Of a stretch of DNA of 64,000 bases, positions 1 to 8,606 are shown piece after piece (position 1 is the first letter of the stretch; every line of letters begins with the position of its first letter). The notes beneath the pieces are model-generated. The model was not told the origin of the DNA and made no database searches. It was given only the letters and a program-made list of their open reading frames with translations. Position numbers and translations under genes: made by a program. Source of the stretch: Ereboglobus sp. PH5-10 (lineage in GTDB: Bacteria; Verrucomicrobiota; Verrucomicrobiia; Opitutales; Opitutaceae); assembly GCF_029504735.1 (NCBI RefSeq), contig NZ_JAQFIP010000002.1, forward strand, positions 62,001 to 126,000. Direction: 5' to 3'.

Positions 1-76
1 GGCGCGCGCCACTCCGAACCTGTTTCGCACACATGACCAATCCTTCAACAACGGCCCGACTATAAAACTCTTTATC

Positions 77-1723
77 ATGAAAAAAATCTTACATCTTTTC
101 ACACTGCTGGGCGCATTCAGCGTTCTCTCATGCGGCGTGCTTCAATCGCAGGGCAACACGCCCGCGGAGCCCCAGGCTCTGCCGCCAACGGAAGCCGCAT
201 CGGGTGAAACTCCGACCGCGCCGGATGCGCAACCCGCTTCCGATGCGACTGCCGGCGATGATGAAAAACCGGCCAAACCCGAAAAGAAGAAACGGAAATC
301 GCGCGACCGCGCCTCTGTTTCGCGAGCCAGCGGGGAGATTGTGACCTTTTTTTCCGACGCCATTGTTCCCAAGGATAAAAAAGTGGAATCCGCCGTTGCT
401 GTTTTCGGTGACGTGCGGGTTGACGGCAGCGCGGACGAGGCGGTTGCGGTCATCGGCTCGGTCACGGCCAACTCAAAAGTGCGCGAGGCGGTTTCGATTG
501 TCGGCTCCACGACTGTCAACGGCGGAGCAAGAGAGGCTGTCGCGGTTGTGGGCAATGTCTATGTGAACAGCCATGTGACAGGACAGGTCGTTGCCGTCGG
601 CGGAGGCGTGGAGCTTGGTCCGGACGCGCGCGTGGACGGCCAGGTTGTCGCGCTCGGCGGCGGCATCACACGCGACGAGTCGGCGAGCATCGGCGGCGAG
701 ATCGTGGAGATGAAGCTGTTCAACGACATCAACGGTTTTAACGCGTGGATCACGCAAGCGATTGCGAAGGGGCGGCTGCTCGCGTTTGATTCGGCGCTTG
801 TGTGGGCGTGGATTATCGCGGGTGGTTTCCTGCTGTGCTATTTGCTCACGGCGTTGTTTGTCCCGAAGGCGGTCACCGCGAGCGCGGCGGCGCTGGAGCA
901 GCGTCCCGGCGGCACCTTTTTGGCGGCGCTGCTCACCGCGATCATAGCGCCGATACTCGTGGTGCTGCTGGCCGCGACCGGCGTCGGCATTTTCATTTTG
1001 TTTTTTGCAAAACTCGCGCTCGTCCTTGTGGGCAAGGCGGCGTTTCTCGCATGGATCGGACGTCGCGCCAGGATAACGTATCCGTTGTTTGCGGTCCTTT
1101 TCGGCGGTGTGGCGCTCGCGCTGCTCTATTGCGTGCCCGTGCTCGGCATTGTGATGTGGAAGTTCAGCAGTTTCCTCGGCGCGGGCATGGTGGTTTATGC
1201 CGCGCTTCTGGCGCTTCGCCGCCGCCGCGACGAACGCGATGCGGCGCGCAACGAAAAGGCGGACGCGGCCGCAGCGAATCCCGCGCAGCCCGGCGAGCCT
1301 CCCGTCATCACCGGAACGGAGATTGTCACGACCCAAACCGCCGCGTCGTTCGCGACACGCGCGGGCTTCTGGGTGCGCGCGGGAGCACTGTTGATCGACT
1401 TTGTGTTGATCGCGATTGTGGCGAATGTGTGCCACGTTGGCGTGCTGATGCTGCCGTTGTTCGCGGTGTATTGCGTCGTGATGTGGGCGTTGCGGGGAAC
1501 GACGATCGGCGGCATCATTTGCGGCCTGAAAGTTGTGCGCTTGGACGGACGGCGGGTTGACTGGGTCACTGCGATTGTTCGCGCGCTGGGCGGCTTCATA
1601 TCCGTGGCGCCGGCGGGGCTTGGTTTCATCTGGGCGGCGTTCGACGACGAGCGCCAGGCTTGGCACGACAAAATCGCCGGCACCGTGGTCGTTTACGCGC
1701 CCAAGGGGCAGTCACTCGTTTGA
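77..1723 (+). CDS. Lipoprotein with repeat (beta-solenoid-like) region fused to C-terminal RDD membrane domain
   Basis: A 548-residue protein. It opens with a lipoprotein-type signal peptide (MKKILHLF...VLSC, lipidated Cys at about residue 19) and a Pro/Ala/Glu/Lys-rich linker. Residues of about 100-210 hold five or six tandem units of 16-19 residues built on 'EAVAVIGSV', 'EAVAVVGNV' and 'GQVVAVGGG', the pattern of a polymer-forming or bactofilin-like beta-solenoid. Several hydrophobic segments follow (about 240-375). The last 120 residues match the RDD family (RAGFWVRAGALLIDF, then DDERQAWHDKIAGTVVV). The role is unknown; RDD domains are usually linked to transport or membrane stress. The start is the ATG at 77. 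The order of lipobox, solenoid, membrane helices and RDD is unusual. Domain calls are by pattern recognition only. Confidence 0.75.
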   Translation: MKKILHLFTLLGAFSVLSCGVLQSQGNTPAEPQALPPTEAASGETPTAPDAQPASDATAGDDEKPAKPEKKKRKSRDRASVSRASGEIVTFFSDAIVPKDKKVESAVAVFGDVRVDGSADEAVAVIGSVTANSKVREAVSIVGSTTVNGGAREAVAVVGNVYVNSHVTGQVVAVGGGVELGPDARVDGQVVALGGGITRDESASIGGEIVEMKLFNDINGFNAWITQAIAKGRLLAFDSALVWAWIIAGGFLLCYLLTALFVPKAVTASAAALEQRPGGTFLAALLTAIIAPILVVLLAATGVGIFILFFAKLALVLVGKAAFLAWIGRRARITYPLFAVLFGGVALALLYCVPVLGIVMWKFSSFLGAGMVVYAALLALRRRRDERDAARNEKADAAAANPAQPGEPPVITGTEIVTTQTAASFATRAGFWVRAGALLIDFVLIAIVANVCHVGVLMLPLFAVYCVVMWALRGTTIGGIICGLKVVRLDGRRVDWVTAIVRALGGFISVAPAGLGFIWAAFDDERQAWHDKIAGTVVVYAPKGQSLV

Positions 1724-1765
1724 ATACGAAATTAGGAATCCTCGTTTCGCGTTTTTAATGTTCCC

Positions 1766-1972
1766 ATGAAACTCATCCTTACAATTCTTCTCTGGTGCAT
1801 TCTGTGGGCGTTGTGCTGGCCGCTGGCGTTGCTCGTGCTTCTGGTGCTTCCGTTCATCTGGCTGCTTTCGATCCCGTTCAAGATATTTGCGGTATGCTTG
1901 AAGTCGCTGCTGGCGTTGCTCGAATCGCTTCTGCTTTTGCCCGCGAGGATGCTCGGATACCGGGTGTCGTGA
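1766..1972 (+). CDS. Small hydrophobic membrane protein
   Basis: A 68-residue, almost wholly hydrophobic protein (MKLILTILLWCILWALCWPLA...) with one long or two short membrane helices and a basic tail (PARMLGYRVS). It starts 43 bp after the RDD-domain gene and lies on the same strand, so the two may be cotranscribed. No family is recognised. The codon choice (ctg, ctt, gcg) resembles its neighbours, which supports a real gene, but an ORF this short cannot be proven from sequence alone. Confidence 0.5.
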   Translation: MKLILTILLWCILWALCWPLALLVLLVLPFIWLLSIPFKIFAVCLKSLLALLESLLLLPARMLGYRVS

Positions 1973-2056
1973 GGGCGCGCCGGATCGCGCCAAATGGACG
2001 GGTTTTTCTTGTGCGGGCTTGCCGCGCATCCGTTGCCGCGTATCTATTTTCGGCAA

Positions 2057-4066
2057 ATGTCCTATTGCGTGTCACGATTTCAGACCATCCGCCGCCGCAC
2101 CGTCGAGGTGCGGGCCGGCGTCGTCGGCATGGGCGGGGAAAATCCCATCCGCATCCAATCCATGACGACGAGCGACACTCAGGACGTCGCCGCCACCGTG
2201 CGCCAGTGCGTGGCGCTTGCCGGGGTCGGTTGTGAAATCATCCGCGTCACCGCGCCCAACGTCCCCGCGGCAAAATGCCTCCGCGATATTCGCGCCCAGT
2301 TTTCCGCCGCCGGGTTTGCGGACATCCCGCTTGTCGCCGACATCCACTTCCTGCCCGCCGCCGCGATGGAGGCCATCGAGCATGTCGAAAAAGTTCGTGT
2401 GAACCCCGGCAACTACGCCGACAAAAAAAAGTTTGCCGTCAAGGATTACACCGACGCCGACTACGACAACGAGCTCCAGCGCATCCACGACGCATTCACG
2501 CCGCTTGTGCTCCGCGCAAAAACACTCGGACGCTCGCTTCGAATCGGCACCAATCACGGCTCGCTCTCCGACCGCATCATGAACCGCTACGGCGACACGC
2601 CGCTCGGCATGGTTGAAAGCGCGCTCGAATTTCTCCGCATCGCCCGCGGGCACTCGTTCGACCAAATCGTGCTTTCGATGAAAGCCTCGAATCCCAAGGT
2701 CATGATTCAGGCCTACCGCCTCCTCGTCGAGCGCATGCGGCAGGAGGACATGCACTACCCGCTGCACCTCGGTGTGACCGAGGCTGGCGACGGCGAGGAC
2801 GGACGCATCAAGGGCGCAATCGGCATCGGCAGCCTCCTTCAAGACGGACTCGGCGATACCATCCGCGTTTCCCTCACGGAAGACAGCATCCACGAAATCC
2901 CCGTCGCCCGAGCCCTTGCCGCCAAGGCAATGTCCCTCTGGCAAAACCCGAAGAGCAACCCCATAGCTTCCGCCTCGGATTCCATCGATCCGTTCCATTT
3001 CGCGCGGCGTGACATTGGGCCGCTCTCACTTGCGCCCGCAGCTGAAATCTCCGCCGAGCAACCGCCTCGCGTCATTGCGCGTGCCGCCTCCGTTTCGGCG
3101 CTGCCCGGGGTGCTCGAAAAACTCGCAACGCTTGCGGACACGCCCGCCGAAGCCGTGCTTGTGCCTGTTGCGAACGCCGCCGAGCTCCGCGCGCTGCCCC
3201 AGACCGGCAAGACGCTCGTTCTCGAAATCCCCGCCGCGGTTTCCGCCGACGAGCTTGGGGAAAATCTTTCCGCTCCGCACATCATCCTGCGCACATTCAC
3301 CGCTCAAGACGCCGCGACGCTCCGCGCCTTTGCCGCGGTTGCCGAGAAACGAAACCTCGCTCTCGCCATTGCCACCACCGCGGCTGATTTTGCCGCGCTT
3401 GCCCCGGCGCTCGCCGCGCTCACGCCCGCCCCGCGCATTATTCTCACCCTCGCGGAGGAACCGCGCGCCGTCGCGCCCGCGCATCCAACTTCTGGATACA
3501 GGCAGCTCGCCGAGGCGCTTCGGGCGCTTGCGCCGTCCCCGCTTGCCCGCGCCCCAATCTGGATACGCAACACCCCCGCCACCGCGCTTGCCTCCTCCGG
3601 CAATCCCGATTTTCTCTCCCGCCTTCTCGATGCCTCCATTCTCACCGGCTCGCTTCTTTGCGACGGCATCGGCGACATCGTCAGCGTCGAAACGGAAAAC
3701 GATCCCGTTCGCGCCACCAAACTCGCCTACAACATCCTACAGGGCGCGGGTGCGCGCATTTCGAAAACCGAGTTCGTCGCCTGCCCCTCGTGCGGACGCA
3801 CGCTCTTCGACCTGCAAACCACCACGCAACGCATTCGCGAAAAAACCGGGCATCTCAAGGGCGTGAAACTCGCCATCATGGGTTGCATCGTCAACGGCCC
3901 GGGCGAAATGGCCGACGCCGATTTCGGCTACGTCGGCGGCGCGCCAGGAAAAATCAACCTCTACGTCGGCAAAACCTGCGTTCAATACAACATCCCCCAA
4001 GCCGAGGCCGACAACCGCCTCATCGACCTCATCAAGCAGCACGGCAAGTGGACTGACCCGGTGTGA
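2057..4066 (+). CDS. ispG: 4-hydroxy-3-methylbut-2-en-1-yl diphosphate synthase (IspG), long two-part form
   Basis: IspG makes HMBPP from MEcPP in the MEP isoprenoid pathway and uses a [4Fe-4S] cluster. The N-terminal TIM-barrel part is clear (RRRTVEVRAGVVGMGG, IRIQSMTTSDT, LVADIHFLP, KVRVNPGNY). The C-terminal cluster domain has ACPSCGRT at about residue 575 and GCIVNGPGE at about 610, giving the C-x2-C-x31-C spacing. At 669 residues it is far longer than the roughly 370 of E. coli IspG. The extra Ala-rich block of about 270 residues in the middle matches the inserted second domain known in plant, chlamydial and Bacteroidetes enzymes. The ATG at 2057 is preferred over 1994 because the conserved sequence begins there. 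ispD and ispF lie at about 13-14 kb. Confidence 0.95.
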   Translation: MSYCVSRFQTIRRRTVEVRAGVVGMGGENPIRIQSMTTSDTQDVAATVRQCVALAGVGCEIIRVTAPNVPAAKCLRDIRAQFSAAGFADIPLVADIHFLPAAAMEAIEHVEKVRVNPGNYADKKKFAVKDYTDADYDNELQRIHDAFTPLVLRAKTLGRSLRIGTNHGSLSDRIMNRYGDTPLGMVESALEFLRIARGHSFDQIVLSMKASNPKVMIQAYRLLVERMRQEDMHYPLHLGVTEAGDGEDGRIKGAIGIGSLLQDGLGDTIRVSLTEDSIHEIPVARALAAKAMSLWQNPKSNPIASASDSIDPFHFARRDIGPLSLAPAAEISAEQPPRVIARAASVSALPGVLEKLATLADTPAEAVLVPVANAAELRALPQTGKTLVLEIPAAVSADELGENLSAPHIILRTFTAQDAATLRAFAAVAEKRNLALAIATTAADFAALAPALAALTPAPRIILTLAEEPRAVAPAHPTSGYRQLAEALRALAPSPLARAPIWIRNTPATALASSGNPDFLSRLLDASILTGSLLCDGIGDIVSVETENDPVRATKLAYNILQGAGARISKTEFVACPSCGRTLFDLQTTTQRIREKTGHLKGVKLAIMGCIVNGPGEMADADFGYVGGAPGKINLYVGKTCVQYNIPQAEADNRLIDLIKQHGKWTDPV

Positions 4067-4541
4067 AAAAGACATCGAAAACTGAGGGAATAATCTCGAC
4101 CGCCACACAAGTTTTTAGCATTTTTTTAGCCTCGTTTTTCGTTTCTCACTCTTAAAAATTCGCCCCGCACCGACCTCAATGATGGCAACAAAAAAATTGA
4201 AAAAGTTATCACCAAACCGAGTGTGAATAACTTGTTGGAAAGTTCATCTTGCCAGCGCTTTTTTTGTCGCCGTTATTTCTGCCTCGCCCATCCTCCCGGA
4301 TTCGAACCTGCCGTTCTTTCTCACATCACTGATTCTGCTTCCCCGTAGCTCGCGAAGAGGTTTTCCGCATCAATCGGGATACCAAGCTGTTACCGAGGCC
4401 CGAAAAGCCCGCTATCAACGAGGTGTCTCTCGACACAATTTACTCTTCCCAAGCACGCGCCCAAGCCGCGTCCGCGATGTGTCCAATAGCGCCCGTTCGA
4501 GCCCATGTGAATAAACCAGCTCAACCACTACTCAACCGGAC
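4067..4541. promoter_or_regulatory. Non-coding dnaA upstream region with two DnaA boxes (candidate oriC / dnaA control region)
   Basis: No ORF is supported in these 475 bp. Two exact DnaA boxes TTATTCACA lie on the minus strand at 4223-4231 and 4506-4514; the second is only 28 bp before the dnaA start codon. A weaker GTTATCACC sequence lies at 4206-4214. An AT-rich stretch with long T and A runs covers about 4105-4205 and could unwind. Exact boxes next to dnaA and an AT-rich tract are the usual ingredients of an origin or of dnaA autoregulation. dnaN does not follow dnaA here, so the origin call is inference. Confidence 0.45.
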
Positions 4542-5909
4542 ATGCCTACACTCTCCGCCCCCTCCATTTGGGAAGCCGTGAAAAACGACTTCAAGACCCT
4601 CTTTTCAGACGAGGTCTACCACATGTGGTTCAACGAACTCGTGTGCCTGGAGCAAACCGACACCGCCATCACACTCGGCGCGGCCACGGATTTTGCCGCC
4701 TATTTTGTCCACGACAACTATCTCGACCTCATCAAGCAGCGCCTGCAGCTCGCCACAGGCACCGATTACACGGTGCGCGTGAAAAAGAACCCCTCCGTCG
4801 CGACGCCCGCCGCGCCCGCGCAAACCGCCGCCGCGGCCGAGCGCCGTCACAACCGTGTCGCCGCCGCCGAGCGCCCCCCCGTCAACGGCACACTCGCAGC
4901 GCGCAACACTTTCGAGAATTACATCATCGGCGAAAACAACATGATGGCGCATGCCGCCGCCATGCGCGTCGCGCAAAGCCCCGGCCAGGCCTACAACCCC
5001 CTGTTTATTACCGGCAGCACCGGCCTCGGCAAAACGCACCTCATGCACGCCATCGGCCACGCCGTGCTCAAGTCCAACCCCCACGCCAAGGTCATCTACC
5101 TGACAACGGAAAGGTTCACCAACGAATACGTGCAGGCCATCAGGGAAAACGCGCTCGTCGCCTTCCGCCGCCGCTATCGCAACGTGGACGTGCTCCTTCT
5201 CGACGACATCCAGTTCCTCGGCGGCAAGGAGGGCATCCAGGAGGAGTTTTACCACACCTTTAACGACCTCCACACCGCCGGAAAACAAATCGTCATCTCC
5301 AGCGACCGCCGCGCCTCCGAAATCAAGGATCTCGAGGCCCGCCTCGTCTCCCGCTTCGAATGGGGACTGCCCACCGACATCCAGGCGCCCAATTACGAAA
5401 CGCGCCTCGCCATCCTCCGCAGCAAAGCCGCCTTCTTCAAATACGAGCTCCCCGGTGATGTGCTCGAGTTCATCGCCAAAAACGTGGCCAAAAACATCCG
5501 CGCCCTCGAAGGCGCGCTCATCAAGGTCGCCTCCACCGCCTTCCTGCTCAAGACCGGACCGATCGACGTCACCCTCGCCGAGAAACTCCTCCAGCCCATT
5601 CTCATTGAGCAGGCGCAAAGCCAGCTCACCATCGATGCGATCCAGAAACGCGTTTCCGATCACTACGAACTGCGCCCCGGCGACATGGTCAGCAAACGCC
5701 GCCCCGCAAACATCGCCTTCCCCCGCCAGATCGCCATGTATCTCGCCCGCCAGCTCACCAAGCACTCGCTTCAGGAAATCGGCGCGGCCTTCGGCGGACG
5801 CGACCACGGCACCGTCATTCACGCCTGCAAAACCGTCGAAAACATGATGGAGCAGGACCCCTCCGCCCGGCACTCGGTCGAATATCTGCGAGTCCAACTC
5901 TCGCGCTAA
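4542..5909 (+). CDS. dnaA: Chromosomal replication initiator protein DnaA
   Basis: DnaA is the AAA+ ATPase that binds DnaA boxes and opens the replication origin. The 455-residue protein has an N-terminal domain I (SIWEAVKNDFKTLFSDEVYH), an Ala/Arg-rich linker at about 85-115, Walker A GSTGLGKT at 158-165, Walker B LLLDDIQF at 218-225, and the C-terminal DNA-binding signature GGRDHGTVIHACKTVE. Length and domain order are normal. Two exact DnaA boxes upstream suggest autoregulation. The next gene downstream is an unknown protein rather than dnaN, so the classical dnaA-dnaN-recF order is absent. Confidence 0.98.
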   Translation: MPTLSAPSIWEAVKNDFKTLFSDEVYHMWFNELVCLEQTDTAITLGAATDFAAYFVHDNYLDLIKQRLQLATGTDYTVRVKKNPSVATPAAPAQTAAAAERRHNRVAAAERPPVNGTLAARNTFENYIIGENNMMAHAAAMRVAQSPGQAYNPLFITGSTGLGKTHLMHAIGHAVLKSNPHAKVIYLTTERFTNEYVQAIRENALVAFRRRYRNVDVLLLDDIQFLGGKEGIQEEFYHTFNDLHTAGKQIVISSDRRASEIKDLEARLVSRFEWGLPTDIQAPNYETRLAILRSKAAFFKYELPGDVLEFIAKNVAKNIRALEGALIKVASTAFLLKTGPIDVTLAEKLLQPILIEQAQSQLTIDAIQKRVSDHYELRPGDMVSKRRPANIAFPRQIAMYLARQLTKHSLQEIGAAFGGRDHGTVIHACKTVENMMEQDPSARHSVEYLRVQLSR

Positions 5910-6023
5910 ACGGAACAGGATATCAGGGACTGGAATATCAGGGAGTTAGTTCCGGGCGACCAGTCCGCCGCCCTCTGCTGAAGCTCCGTTTTCACTCTTC
6001 ATTTTTCACCCATCACTCTTTCC

Positions 6024-6635
6024 ATGACACTTACGACCGAACAAAAAACCGCAGTTGCCAACTGGATCGCCGCGGGGGACACGCTTGCCGACGTTCAGAA
6101 AAAACTCGCCGGGCAGTTTAACCTCACCCTCACCTACATGGACGTCCGTTTTATCGTGGATGACCTTGATCTTACGCTCAAGGACCCCGCGCCCCCGCCG
6201 GTGCCATCGCCAGAGGCGGGCGCGCAACCACCGGCTGGCGGCGCGGCTCACGGCGGCCCGATGGAGGACGACCTCGACAACGAAAGCCTCCCTCCCAATC
6301 ACCTCGCGCAAAACCGCCCCTCGCCCTATCCTGGCGACCCGTCCGATGACGAGGATTTTGCGGAGGACGAATCCGTCCCCGCGGCCGCCGTGCACGACAC
6401 CCCTCCACTGGACACCAACGTCCGCGTCGAGCTGGACAGCGTCACGGTGATTCCGAACGCCGTTGCGAGCGGCAGCGTCATCTTTACCGATGGAGTGACG
6501 GGCAAGTGGTTTGTGGACAACTACGGACGTCCCGGCTTCACGCAAATCAGCCAGCCCGACTACCGACCCACGCAAGCCGACGCCCAGGCCTTCATGCAGG
6601 AACTCAGCGCCGCCCTGCAAAACCGCGGCTTCTAA
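6024..6635 (+). CDS. Unknown two-part protein downstream of dnaA
   Basis: A 203-residue soluble protein of unknown family. Residues 1-50 (TTEQKTAVANWIAAGDTLAD, then FNLTLTYMDVRFIVDDLDL) look like a small helical, possibly helix-turn-helix domain. Residues 55-135 are a Pro/Asp/Glu-rich, low-complexity linker. The last 70 residues form a compact domain with GSVIFTDGVTGKWFVDNYGR and a C-terminal helix (ADAQAFMQELSAALQNRGF). It begins 114 bp after dnaA on the same strand and is convergent with the helicase gene 13 bp away. There is no signal peptide or membrane segment. It is a plausible lineage-conserved protein; the function is unknown. Confidence 0.7.
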   Translation: MTLTTEQKTAVANWIAAGDTLADVQKKLAGQFNLTLTYMDVRFIVDDLDLTLKDPAPPPVPSPEAGAQPPAGGAAHGGPMEDDLDNESLPPNHLAQNRPSPYPGDPSDDEDFAEDESVPAAAVHDTPPLDTNVRVELDSVTVIPNAVASGSVIFTDGVTGKWFVDNYGRPGFTQISQPDYRPTQADAQAFMQELSAALQNRGF

Positions 6636-6648
6636 AAAGGGTGGGGGA

Positions 6649-8340
6649 TCACCCCATCTGCCCCGGTTCCGCCATCGTCACGCGCACGGCGTCGCCGCGC
6701 ATGCGAATGCCGTTCACCTTTTCGATAATCAACTCCGCGGCGTCCTTGCGCACATCGACAAGCGTGTGCCGCTGGTGAATATCAATCGCGCCCACGACCT
6801 CCGCGGGCAGGCGCGTGACGCCCGCGATCTTGCCGACGATATCCGCCGGCGTGACAAGCTGTTTCCTCCCCGCGCTGAAAAACAATGTCGCAAACCCCGC
6901 CTCGCGTCCCGTCCGCGCCGGGCGGTCGTATTTCTGTTTTTGTTTCGCGGGCTTGGGCGGTTTGCTTGAAAACTTCTCATGTTTTTTCCCGTCCTTTCGG
7001 CCAGCGGGCTCAACCCATTCGGCAGGGCTTGGCTGGCTTTTCTTATCCCCCTCGCCGCCATGCATCACATGAATCAGCGCCGCGATGATGTCCGTGCTCG
7101 CATAACCCTGCTCGAGCAAACGGTCGATCAGGCGATCCTGCTTGCGATACTCGGCGGCGTCGAGGGTGGTGCGCAGTTTTTCAAAAAACTGGTTTTCGCG
7201 CGCCTCCTCCACGAGGTCGAGCGACGGGATTTTTTCGCGGCGGATTTTTAACTTTCCGTAACGGATCATGTTTTGCAGCGAGTAGAGCTCGCGCCCCGAC
7301 ACAAACGTGAACGCCCGGCCCGACTTGCCCGCGCGGCCCGTGCGCCCGATGCGGTGCGTGTAATCCTCGGCATCGTTCGGCAGGTCGAAGTTGAACACGA
7401 CCTCGAGGTCGTCCACGTCGAGCCCGCGCGCCGCCACGTCCGTTGCGATCAGGAACTCAAATCCGCGCCGGCGAAACTTGTCCATCACGCGCGTGCGCTG
7501 CGCCTGAGAGATGTCGCCGTGCAGCCGCTCCGTCGCGTAGCCGCGCGCGTGCAAGTGCTCGTCGAGCTCGTCAACCATCAGCTTCGTGCTGCAAAAAACA
7601 ATGCCGTAGCGAAAGTCGTTTATGTCGATGATGCGCGTGAGCACCTCGATCTTCGAGCGCCGCTCCACCTCGAAATAAACCTGGTCAACCTGGGGCGCGT
7701 TTTGCGCGACCGCCTCGATTTTGATGCGCTTCGGATTGCGGCTGTATTTGCGGATCAACTCCTCGATCTGCCTCGGCATCGTCGCCGAGAAAAACAGCGT
7801 CTGGTGCTCCGTCGGCACCTGCATGAGCACGCGCTCGATGTCCTCGCGGAAACCCATGTCGAGCATCCGGTCGGCCTCGTCGAGCACGAGCATCTTGAGC
7901 GCGTCGAGCCGCAGCGTGCCGCGCTCGATGTGGTCGATCACGCGCCCCGGCGTGCCGATCACGATTTGCACGCCGCTTTCCAGCGCGCGAAACTGCCGGT
8001 CATACGATTGCCCGCCGAAAATCGGCACCGCCTGCACGCCGCGTTTGAAAAGCGAAATCTTCGCAACCTCCTCCGCCACCTGCACCGCAAGTTCGCGCGT
8101 CGGGCAAAGCACGAGGACCTGCACCTTGCGCATTTTCGGGTCGATTTTCTCGACCATCGGAATCGCGAACGCCGCCGTTTTTCCCGAGCCGGTTGACGAA
8201 AGCCCGACGATATCCTCGCCCGCCATGATCGGCGGAATCGCGGCGGTCTGGATTGGCGACGCCTCCTCGAAACCCATCTTGTCAACGGCCTTCAATATTT
8301 CGGCGGACAAGCCGAGTTCGGAAAAACGGAGATTGCTCAT
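6649..8340 (-). CDS. DEAD-box ATP-dependent RNA helicase
   Basis: A 563-residue RNA helicase. Visible motifs are the Q motif region (FEEASPIQTAAIPPIM), motif I SSTGSGKT, PTRELAVQ, TPGRVIDH, DEAD in LVLDEADRMLD, SAT in FFSATMPRQ, and the helicase-C motifs ATDVAARGLD and HRIGRTGRAGK. A Lys-rich linker (KKHEKFSSKPPKPAKQKQK) leads to a C-terminal DbpA-like RNA-binding domain (ATLFFSAGRKQLVTPADIVG ...). It likely acts in ribosome assembly or mRNA decay, as DeaD/CshA proteins do. The internal ATG at 8340 (MSNLRFSELGLS) is chosen over an upstream in-frame start because homology begins there. Confidence 0.93.
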   Translation of the reverse strand: MSNLRFSELGLSAEILKAVDKMGFEEASPIQTAAIPPIMAGEDIVGLSSTGSGKTAAFAIPMVEKIDPKMRKVQVLVLCPTRELAVQVAEEVAKISLFKRGVQAVPIFGGQSYDRQFRALESGVQIVIGTPGRVIDHIERGTLRLDALKMLVLDEADRMLDMGFREDIERVLMQVPTEHQTLFFSATMPRQIEELIRKYSRNPKRIKIEAVAQNAPQVDQVYFEVERRSKIEVLTRIIDINDFRYGIVFCSTKLMVDELDEHLHARGYATERLHGDISQAQRTRVMDKFRRRGFEFLIATDVAARGLDVDDLEVVFNFDLPNDAEDYTHRIGRTGRAGKSGRAFTFVSGRELYSLQNMIRYGKLKIRREKIPSLDLVEEARENQFFEKLRTTLDAAEYRKQDRLIDRLLEQGYASTDIIAALIHVMHGGEGDKKSQPSPAEWVEPAGRKDGKKHEKFSSKPPKPAKQKQKYDRPARTGREAGFATLFFSAGRKQLVTPADIVGKIAGVTRLPAEVVGAIDIHQRHTLVDVRKDAAELIIEKVNGIRMRGDAVRVTMAEPGQMG

Positions 8341-8400
8341 TTGCCGGACGATGCACGTTGCGCGTCGCAAAGCGAGCCGTAGATTTCGCGGACGGAATTT

Positions 8401-8500
8401 TCAGGATAGGATTAACAGAATGAACAGGATTTAATCCCCCCGGCTGCGCAAACGCCAATCAACTCCACAATCCAGTAAATCCCGTTAATCCTGTCCTCAA
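8401..8500. repeat. Degenerate inverted short-word repeat
   Basis: The sequence at 8401-8433 (GGATAGGATTAACAGAATGA core) and the reverse complement of 8476-8500 (GAGGACAGGATTAACGGGAT) are similar, making an imperfect foldback between the helicase and peptidase genes. It is followed at about 8538-8575 by a run of 'aaatctgagatctgagattt' words. Similar words recur at 9781-9860. There is no coding content; it is probably a decaying intergenic repeat. Confidence 0.5.
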
Positions 8501-8606
8501 ACTTCGAAATCTGTTTCAAGCACCAGCCCCTTTTGAAGTCCGAAATCTGAGATCTGAGATTTGAGATTTGCAGAATCAGCGAGCACCGAGCAGGCTTCGC
8601 GCCATT

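Noticed and set aside
4295..4312. tRNA T-arm-like motif GGTTCGAATCC on the minus strand
   Set aside because: Flanking bases do not form a T stem, acceptor stem or anticodon arm; no cloverleaf can be drawn.
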